Numbered from the stretch's first letter, positions 22,439 through 34,682 are shown. The stretch is DNA of 64,000 nt from Gonatopus flavifemur (GCA_018340375.1 JAFFJZ010000007.1:28184001-28248000), one strand, 5' to 3'. Program-made: numbers and translations. Notes: generated from the sequence alone by a model not told the origin.

Positions 22439-24473
22439 AAAATATATGAAAACATTCAAATTTCTCTACCAGTTTTAATTCCTTTTCATTTCACTGTATT
22501 AGATAGATTAGATACTGGATACTGTTAGATGTTTATACATTCTCTAATTTGCATTCTTGATTTATTTCTCGATAAATCGTGAAATGAATCAAGGTTTTTC
22601 GAAATTCGTAAATCATTTATCACAATACGTATCAAAAATACTTAATGTATTGTTGAATAATCTTTGATCAATAGTTGAAAACTATTCAACTAGCCACTCA
22701 ATGAAATTCTTTCCTTTTGCTTTGGTGAAGGATACGAATTTTTGTTCTCGCTGCTCATTTGATACCAAGTCAATGAACTCATGATTGTCATGAAAGGAAA
22801 TTTGAAAAAACTTTTCCAATGAATAATAGTTTTTTATCGAGATTTCCTTCATTTCTTCAGGAATATCAGTAAGAAAAGAAATAAAGAATCCTTCGTGTGC
22901 ATGTTAGCCAACATGACTCAGCATCGTCAGAGTTGTAATTGGAGGGTGGTGAAAATGTATACTAGATTCCAAACTAAAGCTTGTTACCAGCCAAGAAATT
23001 GCTTAAGTATGTCGCCATGGGAATCAAAGATTCCATGATAAAAAGAAATTCTTTTATTCTTCACGTTCTTCAGCTTTCTAATCGCTCACAGTATCGAACG
23101 AATTAGTTATTTATCTAGAATTTGGAGTCACTTGTTGCACATCTGCTTCAATTTGATGGTCAGTTTTTTCCATTCAAACGATGACCGAATAAATAAATCT
23201 AATTGATGAAACCATTCGTCGAGTCATTTCCTATAAATAGGAGAATTCTTATGATAATCTTATCTCTTCAAATGTCGTATTTTCTAAAACTATTAAAAAA
23301 TTTTCTGGAAAAAGAAATACCGTTGATTTGAATTTTAGTGACACTGTTGGGATGAGCAGCTATTAAATTAGCGTGTATAGTTAAATATTATGTCTTTGAT
23401 CTAATAAATTAAGTTGAGGAATATCCTTACCTTTACGTTCTTAAATCATTAAAATATACCACTATACCTACGGACGAGAGTATTAACTAATTCCTGGAAA
23501 ATTTCCACGTTAGTTGATATATTTTTCAAACCATGCAAATAGGTTGATATTTATCTTTATAATAATTTAATGTTTGGTCTGTGGTAGAAGAAGGGTCAGT
23601 TATTTAATCATTTCAGGGATTATAAGACAGCCATGGAAGATATCATAAAGTACTTAGAGCAAGATTAGCATAATCGTTTCCCTTCTCGTCGTGTAACGTT
23701 TGTATGACGATACTAGACCTCGTGGCATTAATCCACTTTCGATTAAGAATCAATTACAATATTCTTTTGGTATTATGCGCGATCAACAACTCACACAAGA
23801 GAATTTCATGTCGTAAATAATTATATTATCCATTGGTTTAACTGTACACTTGCATTTGTGACATCATTCCCCTGCGATTCTGTTTGAAATTCTCACGTTT
23901 AATCGTAGAATTTCTTTATATTGTCATGAACTAAGGGAAAACGAATCGGTTTAGTAGAGAATACCGACGACATGTTATCCAAGTATGGCCAATTTGCCAT
24001 TAGGCACTCTATCGACTTTAGTGATGCACAATATTCCACGATATCGACATTTTATGTGAAAGTTCTATACAGTTTTTATCAATATTTTATCAAATTCAAT
24101 ATAATCTCGATTAAGTTTCTATAAAAAAGATCGATATCGTGAAATATCGAGCATTACTAATTTTTCTTTCTTAACTGACGTTTGGGATTATCTTATGAAC
24201 TATACTTCAATTATTTATCCCTTTAGGATACTCAATGAACATTGTTGTGAAAATCCTCAAAAACACTCTAGAATATATTTCAAAGATATCTAGAAGATTG
24301 ATGATGCCACATTGTGAGATTTCTTTTAGGTAGCTTCCTCTGAGATGCCTGGAGTTTTGTCAAGATATCCAAACTTGTTGCATCAAACGTTTATCAGATA
24401 TTCTTTGAGATGATCTGAAAAAACACATCCAAAAATATTGACTAGATGATTTCTGCCAGGACGATATATTTTA
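22439..24473. other. Unique AT-rich sequence, no gene recognised
   Basis: No element ends, satellites or exon-like frames. Near 24270-24430 there are several AGATATCT-type words, a motif also enriched at 35155-35235, 49190-49325 and 50150-50280. Confidence 0.4.
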
Positions 24474-24611
24474 CCCGGAAAACTGCCTATGTGGAAAAGT
24501 TCTCAGAATTATATATAATTGATGTATAATTATGTAGAAATTATACACAAAGTATATTGAATTATATAAGAATTGTATATAATTTTGCAAATTTCCCCCC
24601 CCCCCCCTGGG
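24474..24611. mobile_element. AT-rich MITE, CCCGGAAAACTG ends, copy 2, with a poly-C run
   Basis: Same layout as 3956-4079: CCCGGAAAA..., then AGAATTATATATAATT, then TATATAATTTTGCAAATTTCC and a terminal CTGGG. A run of about 14 C (about 24594-24607) lies just inside the right end and is absent from the other copies. Confidence 0.5.
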
Positions 24612-24948
24612 AACCCGTACTTCGCTGCTTCATACAATCATTATTCACTAATTCAAATAAAGGCGTAACTGAGGTCTGGAATCATAACATGGTTCCAGCA
24701 ATCAACTAATGATATCGATCCTAGGATTAGAGCAATTTGGATGGATCGGTTGTACAGATTGAGTTTACGACTCATGAAAAAAAATCAATCTTTCGGCATT
24801 CTTAAGGATCACTTTGGAAAAAATGTTTGAAGTTAGCAAACTCAAATAGAAATTGTCCTGAATGGTGATCAATTCGGATGAGATTAGGCCTGGAGTATCG
24901 ATATATAAATGGTATAATAAAATCAGAATCCATTGATTCATCTGAGTA

Positions 24949-25193
24949 CACGGAAAAAATAAAATGAAGAAATTCACCGTATGGAATGACAACGCGTCGC
25001 TTCAAGCCTTTAAATGGGGATTTTTACAAAATATATTGTAAAATAGTTCACATCATAAGAGAAAAATTTATTTTTGCCTTATAATGTGAATTATTTGACA
25101 AAATATAATATTTTGTGAAAATTCCCATTTGAAGGCTTGAAGCGACGCGTTGTCATCCTATACAGTAAATTTCTCCATTTTCTTTTTTCCTTG
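24949..25193. mobile_element. Palindromic MITE, class B ends, TSD TA
   Basis: Left CACGGAAAAAATAAAATGAAG and, on the other strand, right CAAGGAAAAAAGAAAATGG; TA on both flanks. Long near-perfect arms contain GACAACGCGTCGCTTCAAGC facing GCTTGAAGCGACGCGTTGTC. Confidence 0.8.
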
Positions 25194-25215
25194 TAAAACA
25201 GATCAAGTAGAACAG

Positions 25216-25634
25216 ATGAGTCAAAAAAACGTCATTTTTATGTCATTTCAAAGTCATCAAAAAATGTCAAAATCACATAAAAATAATACACCTGCAAGTA
25301 CTAAATTGTAACGTCATTTCATGTAAATTGATCCGCGCCTCATCTTCATCTGGGAATATAATAATCATTATATAATTACTATTACATTTGAAATATAAAA
25401 ATATGAAAATGATATCAAAGACGTAATTCTGATGGAAAGTTCATTTATTTCTGAATATGCAATGGAATTAAACATTTTTGTCACACGATGAAATACAATG
25501 TTATTTGTTGTTGAAATTTACGAATTTTCTGGACCAAAAAATGTAGTCATTTCATCAATGATAATTTCGACGATGACTGATATGAGACGGATTTTTGTCA
25601 AAATGACATCACAATGACGTGTGTTTTTGAGTAA
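25216..25634. mobile_element. MITE with GTCATTT/ATGACRT repeats
   Basis: Left ATGAGTCAAAAAAACGTCAT and right ATGACGTGTGTTTTTGAGTA are imperfect inverted repeats. TGTCATTT and ATGACAT words recur through both ends. Exact termini and target duplication are uncertain. Confidence 0.5.
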
Positions 25635-25835
25635 TGTGTTCTAATTGGGTTTCTCATTTTCATTCACTTCTGAAGCCATTCCATTCCATTACCATTCCTC
25701 TCAAAAACTTCATTCTTGAATTTGAATCTATGAATTTTTTCAAGCCTGATGGATTTCAAAGACACAATTTAAGGGGTTACCCCCACTTGTAGCGCAAAAA
25801 AAGGTCTTTTTCATGAATTTTTTCAAAAAAAACTA

Positions 25836-26508
25836 CCCAGTGAGCACAGTTACGTAAATGTTACATCAAAGTTACATAACGTTAAGTTATGTCACATGTG
25901 ACTCACAATTTCCTACTCAATTACATAACTATGTGAGGAACAATGTTACATCACAGTTACGTAAATAAAAAGATTTTTGACGTGACTAGTGCATAAGTGT
26001 AACGTAATGGCGATGTCATGTCAATACTAGAGTATCATATAATCATTGCATAAAAATTCCAATTCTTTCCTGATCACATCCCAGCAAATACTGAACGTAA
26101 CATTGATGTAACTACCACGTACCCAGGTAACAACACAGCATGTTGAAGCGCTTTGAAAGCGCGTTGCTACTTGGATTAGCTATGAAACATATGGTAACAG
26201 GTTACTTTCGATATTCACTAGATATATACCTGAAAAAAAATACTCTTCTGAACACCCAACTATACAGAAATAGTTTGACATTTCCCAACTTCCCCCATAC
26301 TCCCCTAACTAATGCTTAACATAAGAATGGCAAGTTATGTTTTCTTAAAGTCACTTGCTTATGTAACTGATACGTAACATAGAAGTAACAAATTGCTACG
26401 AAATATAAGCATAAAATATTATATAATTGTTACATCACATATACGTAACAGAGTTACGTCACTTGTGGTGTCTGTGTTATGTAAAATTTACATATGGTGT
26501 TCACTGGG
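25836..26508. mobile_element. MITE nested in the TTAA element; CCCAGTGAGCAC ends, TSD TA
   Basis: Left CCCAGTGAGCACAGTTACGT, right ATATGGTGTTCACTGGG, TA on both flanks. The interior is dense with GTTACGTAA and TTACATAAC words in both orientations. It contains a further short hairpin (26122-26175). The terminal type equals that of 9267-9901. Confidence 0.8.
26122..26175. repeat. 54-bp hairpin nested at third level
   Basis: CCCAGGTAACAACACAGCAT...GCGTTGCTACTTGG with the perfect inner stem GCGCTTTGAAAGCGC. The ends resemble the CCCAAGTAGCA type of 43631-43915. Flanks do not duplicate exactly. Confidence 0.5.
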
Positions 26509-27384
26509 TACAAAACTTTTTTAATCGATCAATATATCATTTCAAAGAACACATCTTGAAGAACTCTCAGTGATTTTTTTATTGAAAAATATTACATGGT
26601 TTAGTGGCAAATGGCCGTCGAAGAAATAATTTTTTCATGTATACGGTTTGCGGTGACCAACATTGCGGTGAAGCGGATCATCTGAAACAAAAAATGTAGA
26701 TGGATTTAGTCAAATATAAGTATAAACTAGTCTTTAATCGGAGGATTTAAAAAAATATTCATTTTTCACGAAATGGCGGACAGTCAAAATTAATGGGTCG
26801 ATTTCAACGAAAAAAAAACACGGCTGTTTTTTGGCTATAAAACGGCCATTTTTTTCGAAACAAATAATCGAACGATCAAAGACTACATTTTTTTGTATTA
26901 AATAAGCCTGCAAAATTTCGAGAAGATCGGTTCATTAGTATTTGAGTAATATTGGTCACCGACTTCAGAAATGCCATTTCGAGAAAAACGCGTTTAAAGT
27001 TTCAATTTCAGTTTACACGAGTAAAATATTTTTTTTTTGTAAATTAATATAGAGTCATCTATTCCGCGTCCATACAGAAGTTCTCCCGCCGACGATGCCA
27101 CTTGCAAAACGGAAATTTGGTGTTGCCTTCGTAACATTCTTCCTTCACGAGTGCTCTCGGCCGCCAGGCGGCAGACTAGCCGGTCGGATTCTTCTCTTTC
27201 AACGCTCATATCTCAGTCAATCTTGTTCAGATCGATTTGAAATCTTCAGGACGTATTCTCAGATACTTATACTTAAGAAAAGTGCAATAAAAAAATCGAT
27301 TTTTTTCGAAATTGCAAGTGGGGGTAACCCCTTAAATGAATTTATGGATTCCGTTTCCAAAAATTAGCTCAATACAATATTGTA

Positions 27385-27666
27385 CCCGGAAAAAATTAGT
27401 GATCCAAATTTTCGTTGACTAGTATGTCACTTTTGGATGGAGCACCAATTCGAGGGGAATTGATACACTGGATTTTAATCATTTGTTGAGTTTTCACATC
27501 TTTCCGACAACCATCTGTCCTTTCTGACAAGTGAATTCTATTGTTGAAATAATGGACTAAATCAAAGAATCAATCAAATCCAGTGTACGAATTCTTCTCG
27601 AAAATGTGCTTCGTCCAAAAGTGGCATACTAGTCAACCGAAATTTGGATTACTAATTTTTCCCACG
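27385..27666. mobile_element. Palindromic MITE, CCCGGAAAAAATTAG ends, TSD TA
   Basis: Left CCCGGAAAAAATTAGTGATC and, on the other strand, right CGTGGGAAAAATTAGTAATC, with TA flanks. Arms of about 100 bp share TTGACTAGTATGYCACTTTTGG and TACACTGGATTT. Class B-like ends. Confidence 0.75.
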
Positions 27667-27892
27667 TATGAGGATTATGGTTGCAAACACAATTTTCGGC
27701 AGAATAAAATTTCGTCAAGAAACTTTGAAATGACAGAAGAATCCATCAATTCAATCTTGGGAAATTTTTGATCAATCCATGATGGATCAGATTTTTCAAG
27801 GAACGGCAAAAAGATCGATCGTTTCTTCTTCAAGAACCCACATTCGTCGGGATAAGCCCAAATTTGGGCCGAAGCGGGCCCACAACCGGACC

Positions 27893-28070
27893 CACGGAGA
27901 GAAAAAATTCGCTGTGACAGCAAAATCTGATTGTGCTGATACCTTTTGCTTGAGCAGGGAATTTTTTGCTGTCATAGCAATGTTTTTAGCTATGACAGCG
28001 ACTTTTTAGCTGTGACAGCAAGAAATGTTGAGTCCTCCAGCAAGATTTGTGTGCTATTCTTTGGAGTAAA
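27893..28070. mobile_element. Class B element, one end clear, GCTGTGACAGC array
   Basis: Starts CACGGAGAGAAAAAATTCGC and carries repeated TGCTGTCATAGCA, AGCTATGACAGC and AGCTGTGACAGC words, the same internal motif as 54020-54389 and 31671-31831. The right end is not preserved; the left end abuts GGGCCC-rich sequence (27850-27892). Confidence 0.55.
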
Positions 28071-28669
28071 ACCATAGTAGAAATATTACAAGTTCTTTCT
28101 CATGACTCATGAGTTATTCGCAGGGGAAAACTTATCAAAATAAAACTAGTAAGCGACTAATGAATCACTTGTAAATCTTATCCAACTAGTGTTTGGATAA
28201 AACTTGTAAATTTCTTGCAAGGTTAATCCAAACATTATTAAGATTAGATTTATACATCATTAACTAAAATCAATATTAGGCAGTTTTGGTAATTATGCAG
28301 ATGTACTACCCCACCTCCGATTCTTTTGAGACTCACCTATCTCATGTATTTTCTCGCGTAGATTACGAATCTGCATGTTAAAATTGTCGCTCGCCCTTAG
28401 TTTTTGAACAACAGTCACTTTTTGGTGCTTTTTTGCATCTTTTCGACATAACATGGCTGACAAACCTACGTGTTCTTTTATTTTCACCTACCTTACGTGT
28501 TTTTTCGCGTAGATTACGAATCTGCATGTTAAAATTGTTGCTCGCCCTCAGTTTTTGAGCTGCAGTCACTTTTTGGTGCTTGTTCTGCATCTTTTCGACA
28601 TTACATGGCTGACAAACCTGCTTTCCAGCTATTCTCATTAATTTTATATGTAATGTGGAAAAAATGTTT

Positions 28670-29400
28670 TGCTTCATTTCTATTGAGTCAATTTTCGGAA
28701 TTGCATTTATTATCCACGAGATCAAATACAATTAGAACGTTGCCGATCAATCATTAGAATTACATACGATTCCAGGGTAGTTGTATAGAAACCACATGCA
28801 AACCATACCGGATTATAAATAAATCGTATATGATCTGGGGAAGTGACTTTTCTTCATTTCTAGTGGAATAATAATAATAATCATTGGCAAAATTGTATTC
28901 ATTATGCACGATATCAAATAAATTTTGAACATTCATGGTCAACTCTAATAGAATTACATATAATTTTGGGATACTTATATACAAACTGTATACAAACTAT
29001 ATTGGATTTTCAATAAACCGTGCATAATGTGCAGAAGGGTCTTCGCTTTACTTTCAGCAAAATTAATTTTGAAAGTATATTCCCTAACAGCACCACAGCT
29101 CAGAATGAATTCATAAAGAAATCTTCATCAATTCTTATAGTCCCAAAAGAATTCATTGCGAATTCATTCTGAACTGTTGTCCTGTTAGGGTTTGTTATGC
29201 ATGAACTTAAGTGCTTTTGGAATGTTCATGAACAACCCTAACTTTTGCACACGCTACACGGAATTATGAATAAATCGTGGAAAACGTTGAGAAGATACTT
29301 TGCTTCACTTCCAATGCGCCAATCTTCGAATTTGCATTCATTATGCATAAAATCGCGAGTAATTTCAACTTTGCTGATTAATCATCGGAACTACATACAC
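28670..29400. repeat. ~190-bp diverged tandem repeats inside the foldback
   Basis: Units near 28670, 28850 and 29290 share the order CTTCATTTC / TTGCATTCATTATGCA / ATCATYRGAAYTACATA / AATAAATCGT. The third unit is separated from the others by the MITE at 29092-29190. Confidence 0.55.
29092..29190. mobile_element. 99-bp MITE, CCCTAACAGCAC ends, TSD TT
   Basis: CCCTAACAGCACCACAGC...CTGTTGTCCTGTTAGGG, flanked on both sides by TT. The arms include CAGAATGAATTC facing GAATTCATTCTG. Same family as 34683-34905 and 37407-37689 (CCCNNACAGCACA, GAATTCAT interior). Confidence 0.8.
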
Positions 29401-30315
29401 ACGGAGAAAAATTTAATTGCAAAGATAACCATTTTATTCGTAAACTAGAACTATTGGAAAACGAGAGACGATAACTTATAATACAAGCCTGGTAAAAAAG
29501 GATCATATGTATATGTGGGCTGGATATAATTTTTCAAGTTTATATAAGTATTATTGAAATTTATATATGGACATTAGACTGTGTCAAATTCAGGAAATAT
29601 TTTTTTATTTTGACTCCCATGTGAAAATCGCTTTTCTCGCTTGGGGAAAAAAATTCACCAAATCTGAGCTCGCTATTACAACTTTTGTGTTGGCGCTCGC
29701 GAAAATAAGCAATACCTTGCCCCAGCGTGAGGGAATTGAGTATGATTTTCAGTAACACTTACATGAACTTGAAGAATTATATATATTCTGGGTATGAAGC
29801 TGAAACTAGCAGCCGATTGCTATAATTTTTTTTATTAAACTTTGTGAAACCTCTGTTCACACTAGAAACTGATTGGAACTGGTTGTGCACGACTGCCAGC
29901 TTCAGCTTTATATTGTGGATGAGCACGCGTTGTTTTTTTGTTGAATAAAAAAAAAACGGAAAAAAACATATAGACCGTAGGATTCCTGTTCACCTGGCAG
30001 AGAAAAAGTGCAGAAAATGTACAAAAAAGTGACTGTCACGTGGAAACTGCAGGTGAGGGACAATTTCGAGTTGCAGATTCGTGATCTGCGCACAAAAGTA
30101 CATAAGGTAGGTGAAAATAAGAGAACACGCAGGTCTGTCAGCTACGTAATGTCGAAAAGATGCAAAAAAAGCATCAAAAAGTGACTGTAGCTCAGAAACT
30201 GAGGGCGAGCGACAATTTTAACATGCAAATTCGTAATCTACGCGAAAAAATACATAAGATAAGTGAGTTCCAGAAAACTTCGAGGTGGGGTAGTACATCT
30301 GCATAATTACCGCAG

Positions 30316-30672
30316 TTTTAGTTATCAGATCAATATTACTCATCAAATTTGCCAAATATTTATTAGATTCATATTTGGATTAATTAATTTTTCTGGATGA
30401 CTGGTAAAAAAATATTTCATGAATGTACACTAAAAAAAAATAATTAATCAAATTGTAAACATGTCTCTTCATTCTGAAAATAGAATCCTCTCCAGACAGT
30501 GTTCTTTTGATGCAAGAAAACAATGTTACTATCAGAAAGCAAAATTCTCTGAGTTGAAGCAAATTCGTTCCAACTAAGAACATATCTGAATCAATTAAAA
30601 ATTCAATTATTAGTTTTTATTTTCACACGTGCCATGTTAGTTTCTAATAAGTTCCTCGTTAGATAATGATGA
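30316..30672. other. Intergenic, no clear feature
   Basis: AT-rich; no inverted ends or tandem structure seen. Confidence 0.4.
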
Positions 30673-31319
30673 CCCGTATGGAAATATTTCGGTGAAAAAT
30701 GTCTGTAAAACTATGAAAAATCTCTGAAAAAAATGAAAAAATTCTGAGAAACTCTAACAGAAACTCTGAGAATCTCTGAAATTTTGATGAGAAATCTAAT
30801 ATTTTTGGGACATTCTTTACAGACTTTTTTCAGACTTTTTTCAGAGTTTCTCAGAGTTTTTTCATTCTTTTTCAGAGAAATAGTAACGAAATTGCACTCT
30901 GAAAAAACTCTGACAAAACTCTGATGGATTGCTAACATTTTTCTGACTTTTAGAAAAAAATTAAAAAATTTTCAAACACTTTCTCACACATGATATTTGA
31001 ATACGGCATATGAATGTATTTATTGAATTTCAGGATTTTTCAATAATCAGAAAAATGTCCACAATTTATCAGAGTTTTGTCAGAGTTTTTTCAGAGTGCA
31101 ATTTCGTTACTATTTCTCTGAAAAAGTATGAAAAAACTCTGAAAAACTCTGAAAAAAGTCTGAAAAAAGTCTGTAAAGAATGTTCCAAAAATATTAGATT
31201 TCTCATCAAAATTTCAGAGTTTCTCAGAGTTTGTCAGAGTTTCTCAGAGTTTTTTCATTTTTTTTCAGAGATTTTTCATAGTTTTGCAGACATTTTTCAG
31301 CGAAATATTTCCATACGGG
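30673..31319. mobile_element. 647-bp foldback, CCCGTATGGAAATATTTC ends, TSD GA
   Basis: Nearly the whole element is two long inverted arms with CCCGTATGGAAATATTTCGG at one end and CGAAATATTTCCATACGGG at the other, flanked by GA on both sides. The arms are rich in CAGAGTTTT / AAAACTCTGA and keep about 100-codon open frames of nearly identical translation on opposite strands, which only reflects arm identity. High arm similarity implies a recent origin. Confidence 0.85.
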
Positions 31320-31481
31320 GACTGTTTCACTAGTTTAGATAAATGGAATCCAGTTAGTTGGAGTGTTACATTCTAGTGAGTACCTTGTGAGTTTTCCTCA
31401 CTAGCGCCTGAAGTGGCGTATGAGTAGAAGAGATAAACTCGTAAGTGCCTCATTATTCACTAGCGAAAATTTCTACCAGGG

Positions 31482-31655
31482 AATGGGATGAGATGACACA
31501 CTTTCCCGCTTCAGTACAACTTGAAATAATACATAAAACCTTCTTCACGAAGATATAAAGATTCATTGAAAATCTTTATATTTTCTTTGAGTGAACGAGG
31601 TTTTATTTATTATTCCATGCTGTAGCGAAGCGGAAGAGTGCGTCATCCCACCCTG
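31482..31655. repeat. Palindromic element, copy 2
   Basis: Same family as 2601-2789: GGGATGAGATGACACACTTTCCCGC...ATACATAAAACCT...GAGGTTTTATTTATTATTCC...GAGTGCGTCATCCCACCC. Confidence 0.7.
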
Positions 31656-31670
31656 ATCTACTCTATATAA

Positions 31671-31831
31671 TACGGAAATTTGCTGGAAGAGCAACATTTT
31701 TTATTGCCACAGCTCGAAAGCCGCTTTTATTGCAAACAGTTTGCTGTCACAGTAAAAAATTTGCTGCTTCGGCAAAAGGACCCCAGCTAAATTAGATTTC
31801 ACTTTCACAACGAATTTCTTTGTTCTCCGTG
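31671..31831. mobile_element. Class B element with GCTGTCACAG words
   Basis: Left TACGGAAATTTGCTGG, right TTTGTTCTCCGTG. Contains TTGCTGTCACAGTAA and GCCACAGC words. Terminal bases are partly mutated and the flanks (AA/CA) do not match. Confidence 0.45.
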
Positions 31832-34682
31832 CATACACGCTGGGGCTGTACTTTCGGTTGAATTGAGAATGTATCCATGGTATGATTATAAATATCTTGA
31901 CAATTCAGGTATATCCTAAATTCGCTAACAAACACAGTAATCAGTAACAGGAAAACTTTTCTGTGTTTATTCTGAATTATCTTATCGGAAAAGTGGCAGA
32001 GTTGTATCAATTCGCTATTTCAAACCTTGATGCACTGCAGAAAGGATCTAAGCCTTGCAAAACAACTGAAGTCTTCTTCTACCTGAATTAAGTGAAAAAA
32101 ATATGCATTACAAAAATTATAAAAGAGAATTAATTAATCTTTCGTAGTTTCTGTTGGCTCGACTTAACTGTTGGAAATAAGTTTCAATTTCGATAACACG
32201 TTCTCATATTTCATACGTTTTTCTCGAGTTCAAAAATATTCATTTTTCAGATTTCACATCAATTTTGCTGTTGAATTAAGACCTTTCCTAACAGTGAATG
32301 GAAAAAACAAGCAGTCAAAGAGAGAAAATTCTCAAAGAATTGTACGAGAGTAGAATTTTCAAATACCGACATCATGAAGAACTGTCATCGCACGTGTGAG
32401 TAGAATCTTGTGAGAAAAATTGCTTATACTGTCGTGAAAAGGAGAAGAAGAAGGAGAAGAAGAAGAAGAAGGGCGTCCGGCGACCAATGTCCGCTTCCCT
32501 CGATACGACAGAGACATAAAAAAAGGGGGAAAATAAATAAATGAAAATACTTTACCTCATCCTACGGGAGGAATTTCCATATACCTCAACGTGTCTCGCA
32601 TTAATTCACTACCGTATAAAGAGCTTAAACGATCATTTGAATCTCTGCACGAGATTGAAATCGAGAAACCATGAAAGGAGGTGGTCTTCCATATCATATC
32701 TCGATTTGCCTCTGTAAATTCACAATGACGATAGATTAAACTTCCGTCAGATTAACAAAATATCCAAGTTCCAAAATAATTCCGTGTGGTCAATGGGCTA
32801 GCGTCAATAATCGCGATCAATTTGGAATTTTATTTTCTCCATAAATCACGGTAATGGATTCGAAAAAAGAATTAGAATACGTGAAAGGTGAAAGTGAGAT
32901 CCAAATATTTGGGTTTATAGTCTTCTTGAAATTTAAAATAGGATATTATTGATATAAATCAATGATATCAGTATAATGCAATACATTCGTTCTAAGTATT
33001 TTATCTTGGAAGTGTGTTTATGGTACCGAACATTCTTCGTTTCCAAGAGTTTTTGAATAAGATTGCGAAAATAGAAGTGAACGTAACGAATTAATCGAAC
33101 GCCTGTACCTCTGAAATAAGTTACATCAGCCTTGTCCTTCAGTGTTCAGTACATGAAACACACAGGAACACATGTTTCCGATAAAAAACGATTTTTAGAT
33201 GAGAACTGACAAATGTAGATATCAGGTGAAAAGATTGATTATGTTCCAATTCTGATAAATTCAAACTCATCGACTCTTCTTGATACCTCTGTGATTTTTT
33301 TTACCGATTTCCAACAATGTTTTGTACGTTTTGACAAAAAAACTTGTATCTTTCATTTCTTGTTAATTAATCAGCAAAACAGAAAATGAATTATTTTGAG
33401 GGAATTTTAAGCCAGTCTTTTTGAATCGCTTACAAGCTTTTCGATGGAGATGATGATTCATTCTTATGCCTAATTGGACTTGACACCTATTTAGCACGAG
33501 GAAAACATGAAGAAATATGCAACTCTATTTCTCTTCGTTTGTTGAATCATCCTCACAGGGTCTGTTCAAAACACATTTAACCATTTCTTAATCTCAATGG
33601 TTAACATCTTTTTTTATGCTTGAAATATGAAATATACGTATTTTCTGTCAACGTTCAAGTTTCAAAATTGCTTCAGATTTTAGGGAAGATGTAAACAAGA
33701 GTGATAGAATCACATTATGCTTATTTTTCAATTACAAACATTGAAGATTTATATTCTTTCTAAACGAAAGCCTCCATTTGTGAACCCATTAGCGAACAAT
33801 CGTTTATTTCTTATATTTTTCCTATGACATATTATTCTGGATTGATTTACATACCCGTGGTTTATTTGGTGTCTAGTCAGTCATGCTTGGATGAGATTGA
33901 AGCACTAAATGAAAAGAACTATAAATCATAAATGGGGTCTATCTATCTTATTTTTCATTATTTCAAATGAATCAAAGGGCAAATTTGTCTCGATGATCTT
34001 GAGAATTTTCTTTTTTCAACTACAATGAATTCAAATACATGCAAGTCACAGAAGAGAACGATAAATGCAACTGTCTGGCGCCAATTTTATCGTTTATAAA
34101 AGTTTTATAATCTTATTCGAATGGACATGTGTAAAGAGTGAATTGAAAAATGGAATTTGCGTATATCCAATCGTATATGAGATGAATTATTAATCAATAG
34201 TAATCATTCATCTTGTGAAAGATACCGTTTCGGAGAACATTTGGAATTTTCATACCGAACGTGGAAATTCCGACGATAAATCAGGGACTTTATCGTACTC
34301 CTGGAATCTCATTCAGAATAAGATATTTCAGAAACGATTTTGATAATTTCATTTAACTATATCACTATTTCTGATCATGAAACGCGGATCATGCTCTTGA
34401 AGTGATATATATGATTTTCGTTCAGAGAACTCGTTCTCACGATAATTTATCTCGTTCAAGAATAGGCACCTTTTCATCCGGAATAGTTTCCCCTCTAAAA
34501 CACGTGAATCTACTTTACTTTCGGAACACGAGCATAAATTTGATATTACGTGTGTAATCTGTACGTAGTTTGTCATAGTTTATAATGAATGAATCTTCCA
34601 AATGGATACAGTTATTTGTTTGTCATGTGGAAGATATCTGAATGTTTCCAAACTGTTCATTGCCCAGCAAATGAGAAGAATA
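31832..34682. other. Long unique AT-rich stretch, no gene recognised
   Basis: Apart from a (GAA)n run near 32443-32471 I see no repeat structure and no convincing exon. This is one of the longest element-free stretches of the window, so it could hold intronic or regulatory sequence of a neighbouring gene; nothing here proves that. Confidence 0.4.
32443..32471. repeat. (GAA)n purine run
   Basis: Imperfect GAAGAAGGA triplets. Confidence 0.9.

Larger units (their letters stand above)
25773..27331. mobile_element. TTAA element with GGGGTTACCCCCACTTG ends
   Basis: Ends GGGGTTACCCCCACTTG and CAAGTGGGGGTAACCCC are perfect 17-bp inverted repeats, and each is flanked by TTAA (25769-25772 and 27332-27335), a perfect 4-bp target duplication. 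The size is 1559 bp including a 673-bp element inserted at 25836-26508. The body is conserved-looking but non-coding; a 90-codon open frame at 27095-27367 runs out through the right end and is not credible as a gene. TTAA duplication fits piggyBac or Kolobok superfamilies; no transposase remains. Confidence 0.8.
28295..30315. mobile_element. Foldback: inverted arms made of 150-bp protein-like tandem units
   Basis: The left arm (about 28295-28620) and right arm (about 30010-30315) are inverted copies, sharing GGTAATTATGCAGATGTACT, CGCGTAGATTACGAATCTGC and CTTTTCGACATWACATGGCTGAC. Each arm contains two tandem units of about 150 bp (152 bp in the right arm). On the minus strand the left-arm units translate as repeated HQKVTxxQKLRAS-NFNMQIRNLREK, so the repeat kept an open frame. 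The ~1.4 kb between the arms holds diverged ~190-bp tandem repeats (CTTCATTTCT...GAATTGCATTTATTATCC) and the MITE at 29092-29190. No known transposase. Termini are not defined precisely. Confidence 0.6.

Noticed and set aside
27095..27367. 90-codon open frame and a GGCCGCCAGGCGGC-rich patch
   Set aside because: Lies inside and crosses the right end of the TTAA element; no conserved motif.
28295..30315. CRISPR array or tandem gene cluster
   Set aside because: Units are ~150 bp with no alternating unique spacers, arranged as inverted arms, in a eukaryotic context.
30711..31333. 75- and 107-codon frames with near-identical translations on opposite strands
   Set aside because: They reflect the two inverted arms of the foldback, not two genes.
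29400..31831. A single 2.4-kb class B element from CACGGAGAAAAATT (29400) to TTCTCCGTG (31831), both flanked by CA
   Set aside because: It would straddle the arm of the 28295-30315 foldback, which nesting does not allow without extra events; the right end also pairs with the closer end at 31671.
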